Positions 25,902 through 37,912 of a stretch of 64,000 bases of DNA are shown here, in pieces (the first letter of the stretch is position 1; the number at the start of each line of letters is the position of its first letter). This DNA is from Darksidea phi (Eukaryota > Ascomycota > Dothideomycetes > Pleosporales > Lentitheciaceae), in the NCBI GenBank assembly GCA_030770425.1, contig JASJFT010000095.1, forward strand, positions 106,797 through 170,796. Reading direction: 5' to 3'. A program made the translations under genes and the position numbers. The notes beneath the pieces are model-generated. The model ran no database searches, had not been told where the DNA came from, and was given only the letters and a program-made list of their open reading frames with translations.

Positions 25902-28900
25902 GATTGCTCAGTTTTGTTTGAGGGAAATTCTATGTATTAGTATCTGTGAACTTCCAGGATCCACAATCCGTGAGCGGGTTTCTAGAGTCTTTAAGAATCG
26001 CGTATGTTCAGCCTTGATGCTAGCGATGTTAGAAGGTATAGGGTCAACAATCTCTGCCAGGAATGGGTGCTCAGCGCAGAAATGGTAACGTATGAGCAGA
26101 AAAACTCCAGAGGGCGCGACGGACTTTATCAGGAAATGAAACTGCTTTCATAATTGACCGAACGAAAATAGACTCGTCACGCCCACCATCGGCGTAAGGC
26201 TCAGAGACGGGCGAAAGATTATGCGATGTGGCTTCCATGTCGGAAATGTCGACGAGCAAGGATAGAAGGGGCGCCTAGTACTCCGAATGCTGGTACTTCG
26301 CAACACCGGCCCCCGAAGCAGTCGTACATATCCAATGATGGTCTCAGTTTACCATAGGACACATGCTGCTAGCGCCTTTGCGGCACAGCAACATGTGTTC
26401 GCAGATGGGGCTATGTTGCTCAGGCTTTGGCGCCGTTGACATGGCTGAGGCGGCGTAGCGACACCGTGCACCGCATCCTGAAGGATTGTAGAACGTCGTG
26501 ACCAGATGATGGTCGCTCGGGTAAGCGATGCCGACCAGTGCTGGACAAGGCAAGGAAAGACCGCTGAACAAAAGGATTCGCAATGCGCGCGCTTGGAAAG
26601 AGGTACTCAAGCGGCGTTACCTGGGACGTTGCGAAACAGTACCTGCAGCCTTGATGCATGAGGACTTGGGTTTCGGCCCCATGGCACGGTTGGGTAACAT
26701 AAGGGATGGCAAGGCTGTGGTCTTCATTGGATGAGGTGAGACGAATATTGACTTCGACTGGAGAACGGCGCCAGGTGCCTAAAGAAGACCACGTGGAAGG
26801 AAACGGTTGTAGATGACGTGAGTGAGGAGAAAAAGTGAGATCCTATCAATTCTGCCGATTGAAGGCGGGCTAGCCGAAATTGCAACTAGGATGGTGCTTT
26901 GACGGCCGATGAGGCTAGACTGCCAGAGAAAAGGAGATACAGGAATGATCGGTTCATGTTCCTTTTGTCTTGCAAAGTGTGTGAAGCGGTATTTTGCAGG
27001 CGTTGAGCTTTGGGGTCGAAAAAGGCATCGGACGTGGGTCGCGGCCAACTGATCGCCTCTGTGACTGAGCGCAACAGCTTGAGAGTAAGAAGAGGATAGA
27101 ATAGCGATCGAAACTGTCTAAAATGCACAGCCACAACTGCTTAGATACATGTAGATGTAGAACATGTGAGGGATCCTTTAGGACGACAGCGCGGGGATGT
27201 GCCAGACGCCGGCCTTCTTGGCACCCCCGACCATCTCTCCACCTATAGGATGTTCGTCAATTCTACCAACCCTTGGAACCTTGAATCCTTCGAATCTTGC
27301 ATATTCACAATACGTTCTCACCTTTTGAAACCGAACTCTTTTCAGAAGACCCGGCCATTTGATGCCGAGAAAGGAGCCGTGAATATTAACATGTGGTCTC
27401 AGCAGCTTGACGACCGCTAGCTACACGTTCGGTTGCGCAATTAGCATAGGCCTACTTTGAGGACACGCCTAATAGTTCGCGATGAGTAGTACACTCGCTT
27501 TTCTTGAGTAGTAGACCCTGTTATTGCTCAGGGCTCAGCATTCACAAACTAGAAGCAGCTTCGAAGCAGATCGAACGGACAGGACAATTTATTCGGCGTC
27601 TAACTTTTACGCCAGAACCATTTTCCTATTCAAGAAGAAGGTCGGCGACCCTCGGATGCCCTGCAAGAAAACGGGATCATAGGCCATACAAAGTCGTTTC
27701 ACCCCCGACTCAGCCCCGGCCCCCACAACTGCCACTCTTGCGTAGCTTAACGCTTGCTGAACCTTACTCCGATCAAGCAGGCGTGGGTCATGCGGGCCTC
27801 CTATGGTTCCCTCCCTCATAATCAGAGACGATCGTAGAGGCGGATCAGTCGAGAGTCGAGGCTGAGCCTTGTTGCATACGCGTAGTCGCGCGTCAAGAGC
27901 TGCCTTTCCCCATCTCTTTGGACATAAACCCCAGGACAGCTGCCAAATATGCTTCCTACTCAACGTTCTTGAGAGATGGAAGTCGTACGGCAGATTGCCT
28001 GTTTCAAAGATGAACGCGGCACCATCACGCACCCTAGTCTATACATCTCAACTGACAGTTCCTTAATTGCATTGAAAACATTTGGTTTAGCGTACGCCAA
28101 TAGCAGAGCAACACGAAACCACAAAACTTCTCTTGACTCAGAGTTGTAAACGGTATCGTCGAAAATGGCGCTATGTGCACACATCCCAGTTGAAAGAACC
28201 ATATCAGACCGTTGAGACTTGAGAGGACGTGTCTGTCATTAGCTCCTATTCCAATCATCGTCGGTTTCCGGTTGTCATGGTGTGTAAAGACTGGTCATCT
28301 CGCGACTTTTTCTTCGGGTGGAACGTGAGCACCCTAGAAGCAGTTCGATAATACCGAGTTGATTTGGTGCAGGTGGCCTAGCCGCTGCCTGTGCCCGACT
28401 CTACGCGTTCTTTAAAGGAACTCCCCAGAAAGACGTCGACTCGATCAAGATGACCTCTACAGTTGGGGTCAGCTCCTACCTTACGGCCGCATGCCTGCTC
28501 CATATGCGGCGTCTGATTAATCATATACGGAGCAAAAGGCCTCTGCGACAATACTTCAGTTCCTGGAGTAGACGACTGCCATCTGAGTTAACGACCTCAA
28601 GCGTCTGAGATTTAACCATCGCGGAGAACAAGAGAGGCAAGAGCATGGACGTGCTACAGGAGATTAGGGTCGACGTTTGGCACAATTCGATCGCGACGGT
28701 TCCCCCGGCTGCTACTAGCTCCAGCATTCGCGACTCTTACAGGGATAGGACGATGGAATAGTGGTCTACGACTGGGTCGTACTATAGTGGTGCCGGGGCT
28801 TGCAGACAAGATACCCTTCCTTTGGCCCTTGGTTCACCTGAGGACGTTTCGGTAGTTGGGCTATGTTTGTCTTTTACGGAGCTCGTTCGTAAGTAGTAGA

Positions 28901-29212
28901 CGCTGCTATCGCATCGATCTTTTGTTGGTTGTAACATGTTGCAAAAACAGTATAGTCCATGATGACTCCCCGATTTGACTCAATGCCTTCTCGCTGACAC
29001 TACGAAAGTCACTGGAAGTTGCCGCGCCTAATGCCCACAGCGATCCTAGCCGAAGTGGGCACTCTTGGCAGCCGTCCGAACCCAAACACCCATTCCGATC
29101 ACGCCAACATCTTCGAAACACCAACACCATTCACAGCCATGTAACCCCATACGTCTTAGCTGTTTAATCTCTAATTCCGATAATAGTAATACCACCACTG
29201 CCGCCATCTACA
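25902..29212. other. 3.3-kb region without a supportable gene
   Basis: Many short frames exist on both strands (longest about 140 codons at 27607-28032), but none has recognisable motifs, a good start context or splice-linked partners. Base composition is ordinary, not RIP-like. It may hold regulatory DNA for the divergent MACPF-like and DLT1-like genes, non-coding transcripts, or highly decayed gene remnants. Confidence 0.45.
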
Positions 29213-30520
29213 ATGCGCATCCCCACCCTCTTCCGCATATGGTACTCAACAACCTACACCGTCCTCTTCGGCCTGCTCCTCCTCCTCCTCGCCATCTCCC
29301 CCGCAGACACGATATACCAATCGCTGCGCAAATCGAACTCCCGCACAAGCGCGCTTCAAAAACTCTTCGTCATCGGCGGCGTGCACATTTTCACCCTCCT
29401 CATCGTGCTCCTCGTGTATTCGACGCGCTTGTACACCAATAGGAGCGTGCTACAGGCTATTCCGAAGCCGTATGTGCCGGTTGAGGAGGGCGAGGTCGGG
29501 AGAGGGGTGAGGCGGATGGTGGTCAAGATGTTGAGAAGAAGTGCGGTTGTGGCGTGGGATTGCAGACCTAGAGACGTGAGGGCTGAGATTAGGGGTGTTG
29601 GGGCGGATGGCGAGGAGAGCTTGACGACGGGGGAGAGGACACAAGGGAAGAGGAAGGGCAGTGTGCATGCCGTGACCGTCATTCCTATCTCGCCCACGTC
29701 ACCGCCTTGGGGCCATATATCGCATCCCGGCTGGGCCTCGCCTGCGTCTCCCGATCTACCCAATCTACAGTATGATAACGTCGTTGCTGAACTACCCAAC
29801 CTCATCGAAGCAAAAGCCGTTTCCCTCGCGCCCCCCGATCCAGTAGTCGAGGACCAGGCGTATACTGCGCAAGATATACCTATGCTGCCCGATGCGCAGA
29901 TCGTAGCGCTCCTACAACGCCCGCGCGCAATGGGTCTACGCGACTATCTAGCCAGACTATCCTCCTTCGGCCTGCTCAACCCACCGAGTCTGGGTCTGAA
30001 ATTCCTCGCGCTGTACGAATATGCGCGCTTCTCTACGCGCGCTCTCACAGAAGATGAGTTCCGCGACATTATGGCGGTCTTCGCTGAAATCCTCAACGGA
30101 ATGACAACTCTCGACCCTAGCGCCATCGCCGCTGCGCGCTCCACTCTGTCCGAGACTGCATCCGAAACTGCTAGTCTCGCACCCACCGTATCTACACAAG
30201 GCTCCGAGCACACTGGCCTTCCATACATTACGCCTCTAGTAGACAGACAGTCAGAGTTCTCCTTGAACAACGGCGGCGGAAGTGCTTCATCACCGCAGAC
30301 ACTACGCACGGCTTACAAGCTTCCAAGGACGCCGTCGGAGAGGTCGGTTGCTGAGAGCCAGCAGGGCAGCGTGAGGAGACGGGTTGTGCACGGGAGTCCA
30401 GAGACTATACTGCCCAATTCTAGCTCGAGTTCGTTAAGGTCGGCAGGGTCGGTTGTTAGGCTGAGGGAGAGGGCTGGGGAGGGCGGATTGCCGTACGAGT
30501 TTCGGTTTGAGGATGGGTGA
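29213..30520 (+). CDS. DLT1: DLT1-like membrane protein (defect at low temperature)
   Basis: A single exon encodes 435 residues. The N-terminus (MRIPTLFRIWYSTTYTVLF, then a Leu-rich helix) and the second helix (FVIGGVHIFTLLIVLLVYSTRLYTNRS) form two transmembrane segments at about residues 12-31 and 50-69. They are followed by the conserved AIPKPYVPVEEGEVG and SAVVAWDCRPRD motifs that I associate with Dlt1. The C-terminal half is cytosolic and low-complexity, rich in Ser, Thr and Pro. In yeast, loss of DLT1 gives a low-temperature growth defect and the molecular role is unclear. The start is the first ATG, with the family's typical MRIP sequence. The gene converges with the TATA-binding protein gene. 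Confidence 0.85.
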   Translation: MRIPTLFRIWYSTTYTVLFGLLLLLLAISPADTIYQSLRKSNSRTSALQKLFVIGGVHIFTLLIVLLVYSTRLYTNRSVLQAIPKPYVPVEEGEVGRGVRRMVVKMLRRSAVVAWDCRPRDVRAEIRGVGADGEESLTTGERTQGKRKGSVHAVTVIPISPTSPPWGHISHPGWASPASPDLPNLQYDNVVAELPNLIEAKAVSLAPPDPVVEDQAYTAQDIPMLPDAQIVALLQRPRAMGLRDYLARLSSFGLLNPPSLGLKFLALYEYARFSTRALTEDEFRDIMAVFAEILNGMTTLDPSAIAAARSTLSETASETASLAPTVSTQGSEHTGLPYITPLVDRQSEFSLNNGGGSASSPQTLRTAYKLPRTPSERSVAESQQGSVRRRVVHGSPETILPNSSSSSLRSAGSVVRLRERAGEGGLPYEFRFEDG

Positions 30521-31692
30521 ACGGGTTTGCATTTTGGGAGTTATACACAACGCGCATCAACGCCCCGAAGCTTCTGTTCGGACGGACAGTACAAACGAGC
30601 CGATGCATACAACGCGCACGAACTCGGCGCCTTTACACCGACTTGATGGGAGCTCCGAGGACGTAATACCCGCTCACCGCCGACCTAATAAACGAGGCCG
30701 AGATCACCACAATCGGCACTCGCAAACTTGCTAGACTATCCCCTCCACCATTGCACATGCACATTGGAGAGGCAAATAAGAAGCACACCTAGCGTGCAGT
30801 CAGGACCATTCCAACCTGAGATGTGTATTCTACTCCTTGGAGATTGGAAGTTGGACGAAGTTGATCGAGATACCCCGTACGCGCTTCACGCTGTACTCTA
30901 CTGTTCTGTATATATATTCCATCGATACAACCCCCTAAGTGTCTTAATATTAATGTAATTTGCAAATGTCAGTTGCTCTTCCCTGCTCTGCTCTATACCA
31001 ATGCCCATCATTTCCAGTCTGTGTGCTATTTTAAACGTTAGTCTATCCATGCGTAGCCTTTGTCTTTGAAGGCGCAGTAGAAGTGCGTTTAAAAAGCTCA
31101 GTCCAACAACTGCAGCTCACTATTAGACCATCACCAAGATCAGTCACAACGCACGCAACAGAAGACGAGTCATCTTGATATCGTGGTGGCATTTCTACCT
31201 AAATATTCCACCGGCACGAAGTCCCAATCCGCAGCCGTAGAATACCCACGATAAACGCAGAAAACACACTCCCATCGAGTAAGCTCAGGCATCGCATCGG
31301 CTGCCCGTGTAAGCCTCTCCGGTGCGAACTTTCACGCCCACACCCACGTGCAAAATAGCCACATCCTCCCTTGCTCTTGTTCAGTCTCGAGCCTCCTCCG
31401 CCATACCGCCGAGTCGCCGACCTAATCGTACCAAATGTTGAGAGAAGAGAGATGAAAGAAAAGCCTAGGGCGAAAGATTCCGACCTTCGCAGTCGATCGC
31501 AAATTAAGACCGGTGAGTCGTAGAATCGCATCGCCCGCTGCACGAAGGTATTTGTGTGCAGCATGTCTAGTCGTGTGTAGGGGAAAGAAACAGTTTTTGA
31601 AAGCCGAGGGAAATGACTACCCATTGGAAAAGATGATCCGGTACTCCATGCAATGCCGCAGAATATAGGTGAGAGAGGGTGCCGCAGAGCGC
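30521..31692. other. Intergenic region between convergent genes
   Basis: This contains the 3' untranslated regions of the DLT1-like gene and the TATA-binding protein gene. The frames within it (for example 31199-31624, minus) lack any family feature. No gene is supported. Confidence 0.5.
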
Positions 31693-33238
31693 TTAGCTTT
31701 TGCGGAAGTCGGAGAGGACGGGGTAGATGAGCCTAACTCAATTAGTAACAGATCGAAGTTCATTCGTGGGAGCTGAGTTACTCAAAAGCCCTAAGTACAA
31801 GTTAGCAAATGTCTAGTAGGTTTACCCTAAAAACACTTACTGGTAGATCTCCTCGCGAACCTTGGCGCCGGTCAGGACGATCTTCTGTGATGACATTAGC
31901 CCGGCCCATATCAGATGATAGATAGGTATGGTACTTACGCCCGACACGAAGATGAGTAGCACAATCTTCGGTTTCTGGGTGCGTTAGCGAGCGGACAGGA
32001 AGACAGCAAGAAAGAAAACCGACCATCATGCGGTAGATAAGACCAGGCTGCGTTACGTTAGCAAACACCTCTCAGAATATGAGGATAGACGTACGAAAAG
32101 CTCCGGCTCGTAAGAGCTGAAAGTATGATGATGAGAAGCTAGACCCTCAAGGCTGTATACGAAGTTAGCATGGTCCAGCAAGTAGATATCACATCCCTGT
32201 CCGAGTCGAAGGCGAAACAGGGAGCACTCAGCATACGTACCGAATCGGGAAGCGAATGTCACAGCTGCCAACAATGTTCTACGATTTGATAGTTAGCAGA
32301 CATTTCCAGAAAAAAAAAAAACATTGCTCTCGAAGAATTCCAAATGGTCGAGAGTGAGCTGGATTGAGCGCACCTGGATCTTGCTGCAAGAAGTTAGTAC
32401 AGTCCAACAACAAAACGAGTGGGAGGAACGTACAAATCACTGAACTTCGCGTTGAAACCCAGTTTCTGACTGTCGGCATATTAGCAAGTGCCTGCGAAGT
32501 GTATGCTTCAGGATCACGTACATGATACGGGCGTACTTCCTCGACGCGAGCTTCGAGTCATCTTCTGATTTGGCCTGCAAGAACCAGTCAGTGGGCATGT
32601 CAAAATCCAATCTGTCTCAGGGAGTTACGTACACCAGTGACCACCATCTTGCCTGAGGCGAACACGAGCGCAGTGGTCTTCGGCTCACGAATGCGCATGA
32701 TGACAGCAGCGAAACGCTTCCTGCGAGTTGTTAGTAAGGGTACATATATAGCAACAAGAACAAATAAACAATGAAAGAAGGCACGCCGTAAGCGGCAGTG
32801 CGGATGAGAACGAGAGCGACAACGAGAAGGGGGCACCGACGGGTTGTACTCTGCATTACTATGTACTCGTCAGCAAAAATGCGGCAAGAGTAACAAGAGT
32901 TACGAACCGAGCGTGCAGCGCAATCGTTTTGAGATCAAGACGGGCACTGAGGTTGACGGTCGCAACGATGTTCTGAAGCGTCGGGACGATGCCACTTGCA
33001 TTATTGGTCGTATCCGGGGTAGCAGCGGGAGTGGCAACGCCGTTGACCTTGTCAGGCTGGGTGTTCTTCTCGGAGGACGGCGGGGTCAGCTCAGTACCGG
33101 CAGCGCCTGGGTAGCTGAGGCTGCCAGGCGCGACGAACTAGTGAGGTGTTAACACATTCGCGACAGCATGCACATCACGATGACGCTTACGCTCTTAGCC
33201 TGCAGGGCATTCTGAGGATGCGTCTGAAGAGAGTCCAT
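31693..33238 (-). CDS. TATA-binding protein (TBP)
   Basis: No single long frame shows this gene, because it is cut into 14 exons: 33238..33191, 33137..32908, 32858..32841, 32720..32633, 32574..32522, 32469..32434, 32383..32374, 32278..32241, 32152..32095, 32047..32024, 31974..31939, 31884..31841, 31790..31782 and 31732..31693. They total exactly 244 codons, giving 243 residues, and every junction has GT/AG borders and consistent phase. The variable N-terminus spans residues 1-64. The saddle-shaped DNA-binding core (about 65-243) shows both direct repeats: [56 protein letters not shown] and [20 protein letters not shown] binds the TATA element and nucleates pre-initiation complexes for all three nuclear RNA polymerases. 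Exons 3, 7 and 13 are only 18, 10 and 9 nt. Introns are 47-120 nt. Confidence 0.97.
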
Positions 33239-35833
33239 GATTGATATTAAGATTGGTATTGGCCGAGGGTGAGCTCGTTATGACGCGGCGGTTCTTGGAC
33301 TGCGCTTGTCAGGACTATTTACGAAGAGGCGACGACAGGACGGCCTGGCGAGTGCGATCGTGTGCTTTACGAGTCGCTCGACGCCTTGGACGGGGCGTGT
33401 CTTCGGGGGCGGGTGAGGTCCGTACCGTAGGCAGGAAGCTTCAACCGAATGAGTCCCTCGCAAACGTGCCCTGGAGCAGCCGGTGTCGTCGTCGCGATGC
33501 CCTTGCGGACAGCTATTCTATGTGGTATGTGGTGTAGGACACCAAGCGCGAATCCAGCAAGCCCTTGGTGGGGTGTGTCGGTGACGCGACTGGACGCGGC
33601 TGCTCGCGCGCTCGAACAGGCGGATCGGTACTAGCGCCGGTCGCAGAACCCTTCTCCGGCGGCTCTAAGGGAGCGTATATGCACAGAAATCGGTGCAAGT
33701 GTGTCGCAGAGGGCGGCAAGAGAGAGCGCGCACTTCAGAAAACGGTTCTGCAGTGGGCAGCGAGGGCGGGCGCAGAGGTTGTTGTGCTGGGGGCGAGAGT
33801 GAGCACGGCGAAAAAGGGCGTAAGAAAATGGGGGGAGCAGGGCCTTTTATACGTGGGCGCGGCAGCCTGGGCAGGGTCCGAGCGCTCGCCGCTTTAACGC
33901 TAGAAGCTTCTGTCGCGCGAAGAAAAGGGGTGAATGCGTGGATGCACCACTCGACACACTTGCCTTCACCTGCACTTATGCGCTGCAGCCGGCTTCACGT
34001 CAACGGTCAATACAGGTGCTCGATACCGCTGCTCCCCCCACTCGCCGACGTCTCTCGCAGGCTGCGGCGATGCGAACTGACCAGTGCAGGCGCGACGCCC
34101 TCTTCTCGCCAGCACGATGACGCCGTAGCCATCGGAGCCCACCGGCCCTCGGCCAACCTACCATGCCCACCACCTATCGCCCATCGCCCGTCGCCCGTCG
34201 CATCGCCAGCGGCGTCGCCGAGGCTGTCAGCTGCGTTATTGCGATAGCGCTGCGGCACGGCTTCGCAAGGCCAGGCCTTTTGCTGGAATGCAGCCAAATA
34301 GAAACCCCCCCGCCCTGCCTCACCGGTTGAGTCCCCACTGCAGGCAGCAGCCAACCCCGGTCGGCGGCAACCGCCTATCGTCGCAGGAAAACACAGAAGG
34401 AGGGGAAAACAGCGGATAATGGAGGGGCACAAGGCGATGACTCTGGCGCCAAAGAAGTGAAAGGAAGACGACGACGACGACTGCGCAGGGTCGGGTGGTG
34501 ACGGCCTTTGTCCTGGCGCTGCTGCTTGCTCCCCGCCACCGGGCATGACTCACTCGTCTGCTCAGCCTCTTTTGCTCGCCGCTTCAACGCGCCACGTTTC
34601 AGCAAACGAGGCCCACAGGTTAGACACAGTGCATTCTCAACAAAGCGCTGCGTCATTGCGACAATCTTTACGTCTTGAACGCGAGTGATTTCTAAGTGTT
34701 AGTGAATCGCCGAATTCATGATGAAGGCGATGAGTGTGTTGTAGCCGAATTCGTGTCACTTAAGCCATCCGCCTGCAGGACAAGGCTGCGATTATGCATC
34801 GTGAAGCGCGTAAATGGCACTATGAATCACGTTTATAGTCGAAGCAAGATGGCGCGCGGCTATGCGGTAGTAAACCATTCGCTGCAGCCCTGCACCATAC
34901 ACCTAGCATTCATTCCCTACATGTATATACCAGGTACCACGTCTTCCAAACTCCACATCGCGACCTACATTTGCACGGTGAACCTCGCAGACCTTCATCC
35001 ATGACATGCATGTGCATGCACACGGGCAAGGCAAACCCTATGTCCCTAGTCCCCACTCTATCTCCACCCCTCAACTCCTCTAACATGCACGATCCCAGCA
35101 AATGGCACACGTGTCAGATCCCAAATCCACGGCGCATTGTGTTTCGAACCGCTGCAGGGACGCGAGTCCACGCTAACTATACATGCGAAGTGGTGATATG
35201 CACCCTCGCGTGTAGTGCGCCGAGCACGGGAATAAGGTTGTGGTACGACTATTTCTAGTATACACCCCGCAGTATTAGGCGGTACACGATGCAAGCCCGG
35301 AATCCGGCGGTGGACGAGTCCGTCGTCAACGAATATGGCCGAATACTATATTGACTCCCTGATGACTTCCTCGAAGAAATACTAGAAGTGCTCCCCGCCC
35401 CCTGCGGCCCTGAACCGTCTGATCGCTGGTGCAGAAGTATTCACCGCAGTAGGTAATTCCTGGACCGAGGACATGGCCGCGGGCCGTCACGTCGGCGAGA
35501 AGTCGTTGCAGTTGTCGATGGAAGGAAAAGACCTTTAGAACCTCCTCGAGGGAAAACGCAAGAACGTTGTGCTTGCTGAGGCTGATGTATCGAAGACCAT
35601 CAGCTTGATACCGTCGACTGCTGTCATGGCGATTTTGCGGTGCGCTCTACTGAGCTGAGCTGATACGCGAGCGGGACGGAAGAGTGTAGGGCTTCGTATA
35701 GTGCAAAATAGGTATCTTGACGCGTTTGTGGGGTCTTGTTGCTATGGCGTGAATATGGTTTGTTTGCGTGGGGTTTTCGGTCAATGACACACCGTCATCG
35801 ATGACCTCTGTTGGTTAAATACGTCGACGATGC
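33239..35833. other. TBP promoter and long non-coding region
   Basis: Bases 33239-34650 are GC-rich with long accidental frames on both strands but no recognisable protein; this likely includes the TBP promoter and leader. A short run of near-repeated CGCCCGT/CGCCCAT heptamers sits at about 34168-34200. From 34700 to 35830 composition is ordinary and I see no supportable gene. A weakly coding-looking antisense patch at about 35330-35520 is too broken to name. Confidence 0.45.
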
Positions 35834-36062
35834 CTATTCAAGCTCTACCGTCTCAAATGCTACACCTTTGCGCTCGAGTGTCTCACCATCCATAAAGCCG
35901 TGAAAATACGACCCACCGACAAGCCGATCTCGCGGAATGTTGTCGAGCTCTCTGAATATCAATGGGACTCTAAATCCGGTGACGGTCCAGATACTATCGC
36001 CTCACGTAGAGCTTGAATACCAAGACCGAAGAAGCCATGCTTCGTTCGGAATGGCCTTTGCT
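35834..36062 (-). pseudogene. C-terminal remnant of a HET-domain (heterokaryon incompatibility) protein
   Basis: Minus-strand reading from about 36062 gives RPFRTKHGFFGLG followed by alanine/leucine/arginine-glutamate residues. After a single-base frame change near 36000, a second frame reads FRVPLIFRELD and then LVGGSYFHGFMDGETLE, ending at a TAG at 35834. This order (a GLGP-like loop, a GD turn, then VPxxLR, then LVGxxYxHGxMDGE) is the typical C-terminal end of fungal HET proteins, which trigger cell death on non-self recognition. Upstream sequence toward 36180 shows no HET domain, so this is a truncated, frameshifted relic of about 76 codons. Recognition is from pattern memory. Confidence 0.6.
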
Positions 36063-36670
36063 ACAAAGGGGGGTGCGAAGGGGGAAGGGGGAATGAGAAT
36101 AGATGGGCATTGATATCAGACGCTGGAGCGCCGTGTGAGGTGGTGTCTGTTGGCGGCCATGAGGGGATACCAGTACTAGAGCTAGGAAAAGGCGACTACT
36201 CCCACAGTGTCTGTTGACAAGGCTGTAAGGTTTGTAGATGTGCTCGAGATGGCATTAAAGCCATTTGAGGGTTGTGTATAGGCGGTTCTGGAGGTCAATA
36301 TTGATGACAGGAACGTGGTTGGGAAGGATGCCGAAGTGTTCATCAACGGAACTGAAGGAGTTGTTGACAATGAGAAGGTCATCGAAAGTGAGGAAGGCGT
36401 TGCGCGTGAGGAAGATGTTATGAAGTGGTTGCGATCGAGGGAGTAGTTACGCGTGCAGAAGTTGCCAACGGCGAGGAAGCTGTAGTGACAAGACGAGTTG
36501 AGCTCCCCAAACTCTATGTTACCTTCGTTGTGGCCGGTAGTGAGGTCGGTTTCCGGGACATATCTTTCGAGGCCTTCCTTGTTACTATAGTAATAGTGCC
36601 TATCCGAGCTGTGCTCGACTCTAGGCCCACCGTCTCCACAAGTGCAGCGTGCAACATACATCCTCCCACA

Positions 36671-37416
36671 ATGGTCTGCATCTTCGGCACAATTTTTGCC
36701 TTTCCCCTGCTCGTGGTCGCTGAGTCACTCGTAGTCTGGAATCCGTTGGGACACCCTCTCACCACTGTGACTATCAAGGGTGTAGGACCAGCCGCTACTA
36801 CGTTCGAGAACGAGTGCACGCCCCCGCCTTCCGCACCAGTAACCATCGCGAACAGTCCAGTCCAAGCTAACTCGAGCTGTATTACGTTTCTCCTAACGTA
36901 AGGACTATCAACGTGGGAGTACAACGCCATCGAATCGTGGGGCACTGTCCATGCAACCTGCAGCTTCTCCGGCGGACCACTTCCGCAGGGCACTGGTACA
37001 TGCACCGTGTCTAACGGCGGGCCAATCACTGAAGCTTTGGGTTTGACCGATTCGTGGACGGGACTGATGAGCACAATGCCTCACTTCGAAACCGTCAGCG
37101 TTGTCACGAGGACGGCTTTAAGTGCGTGCTGCCTGGTTCTACGGTATCGAGCCGACTGTTGTAGTGAATTCCTCAACCACATCATCTCCAACTTCCGGCG
37201 TCGCGTCAGCGTCAGCGAAAGATGGTTAGTAGCCCTGGCTTTCCATTACTGCTACTCTTGACTCACATGCTATTAGGAAATTCCCCTTCATCCACGCCAG
37301 TGCCACCATCTACACACGCGCCGTCGAGCAAAGTTGAAAGCTCCTTCGCTACTCTCGGTTTTGGATTCATGGTTAGTAGTGCCGTCGGGATCCTTGTCAT
37401 GGCCATTGGGCTATAG
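36671..37416 (+). pseudogene. Decayed secreted, probably GPI-anchored protein
   Basis: The frame starts at 36671 with a signal-peptide-like stretch (FGTIFAFPLLVVA). It continues as an extracellular-type sequence (TTVTIKGVGPAATTFENEC, later TCSFSGG and GTCTVSNGG) typical of fungal surface proteins. A TAA at 36899-36901 interrupts it but the same frame goes on coding-like for about 70 codons. Then a frame change near 37115-37135 leads to a Ser/Thr-rich segment (VVVNSSTTSSPTSG), a 53-nt intron (37225..37277) and a C-terminal hydrophobic tail (FGFMVSSAVGILVMAIGL) like a GPI-attachment signal, ending at 37416. One nonsense codon plus one indel point to a young pseudogene. Alternatively an intron of 66 nt starting at the GTAAGG at 36898 removes the stop, but it would also remove coding-like sequence. 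Confidence 0.5.
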
Positions 37417-37912
37417 TGGTCAAACTATAGCGGACAGAGCATTTGGTACTGGGATAGCGCCTTGAATGATGATAGCACTTTGATACTCAGTAGTCACGTG
37501 CATTCTTCAAGTCGGTCCGACTCCACATATGCACATTGACCTTAGCGCAAAAGCCATCTGCGCTAGCTCAACTCATTACATCATCTCTAGAGTTTGGCAT
37601 AGCCTGCAAGCAACAACTCGTACTCCTATCAGGTTGCCGTCGCATTCCAGTATTATTGCATCGCGGGGTTTGATGTCATTCCAAGCCTGCCAGCTTTCCA
37701 AGTTTTGTGGGTCGATCGTTTGCGATCAACGGCTGAGACGCGACCTGCATTGAACCGGACGGTGCGCGCAATGGCATTATCCTGGATGGACATGCGGGGC
37801 AACGGGGGACTTATAAGGCTGCTGATGCCTTGCTAACGCTCACCCCGCTAATCAAGAGCAACTACTACTGCCTTTATAGCCTACCAGAAAACAAGTACTC
37901 CAGACCACCAAC

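Noticed and set aside
27607..28032. A 141-codon minus-strand frame
   Set aside because: Residue composition is random-looking, there is no start context or splice partner, and no family is recognised.
33693..34546. Overlapping frames of about 180 codons on both strands upstream of TBP
   Set aside because: The region is GC-rich, which suppresses stop codons. The translations are Arg/Pro/Ser-rich without any domain.
36182..37074. Minus-strand frames of 159 and 186 codons
   Set aside because: They overlap the plus-strand decayed surface protein, which has an ordered signal peptide, core and GPI-like tail. The minus-strand translations are low-complexity shadows.
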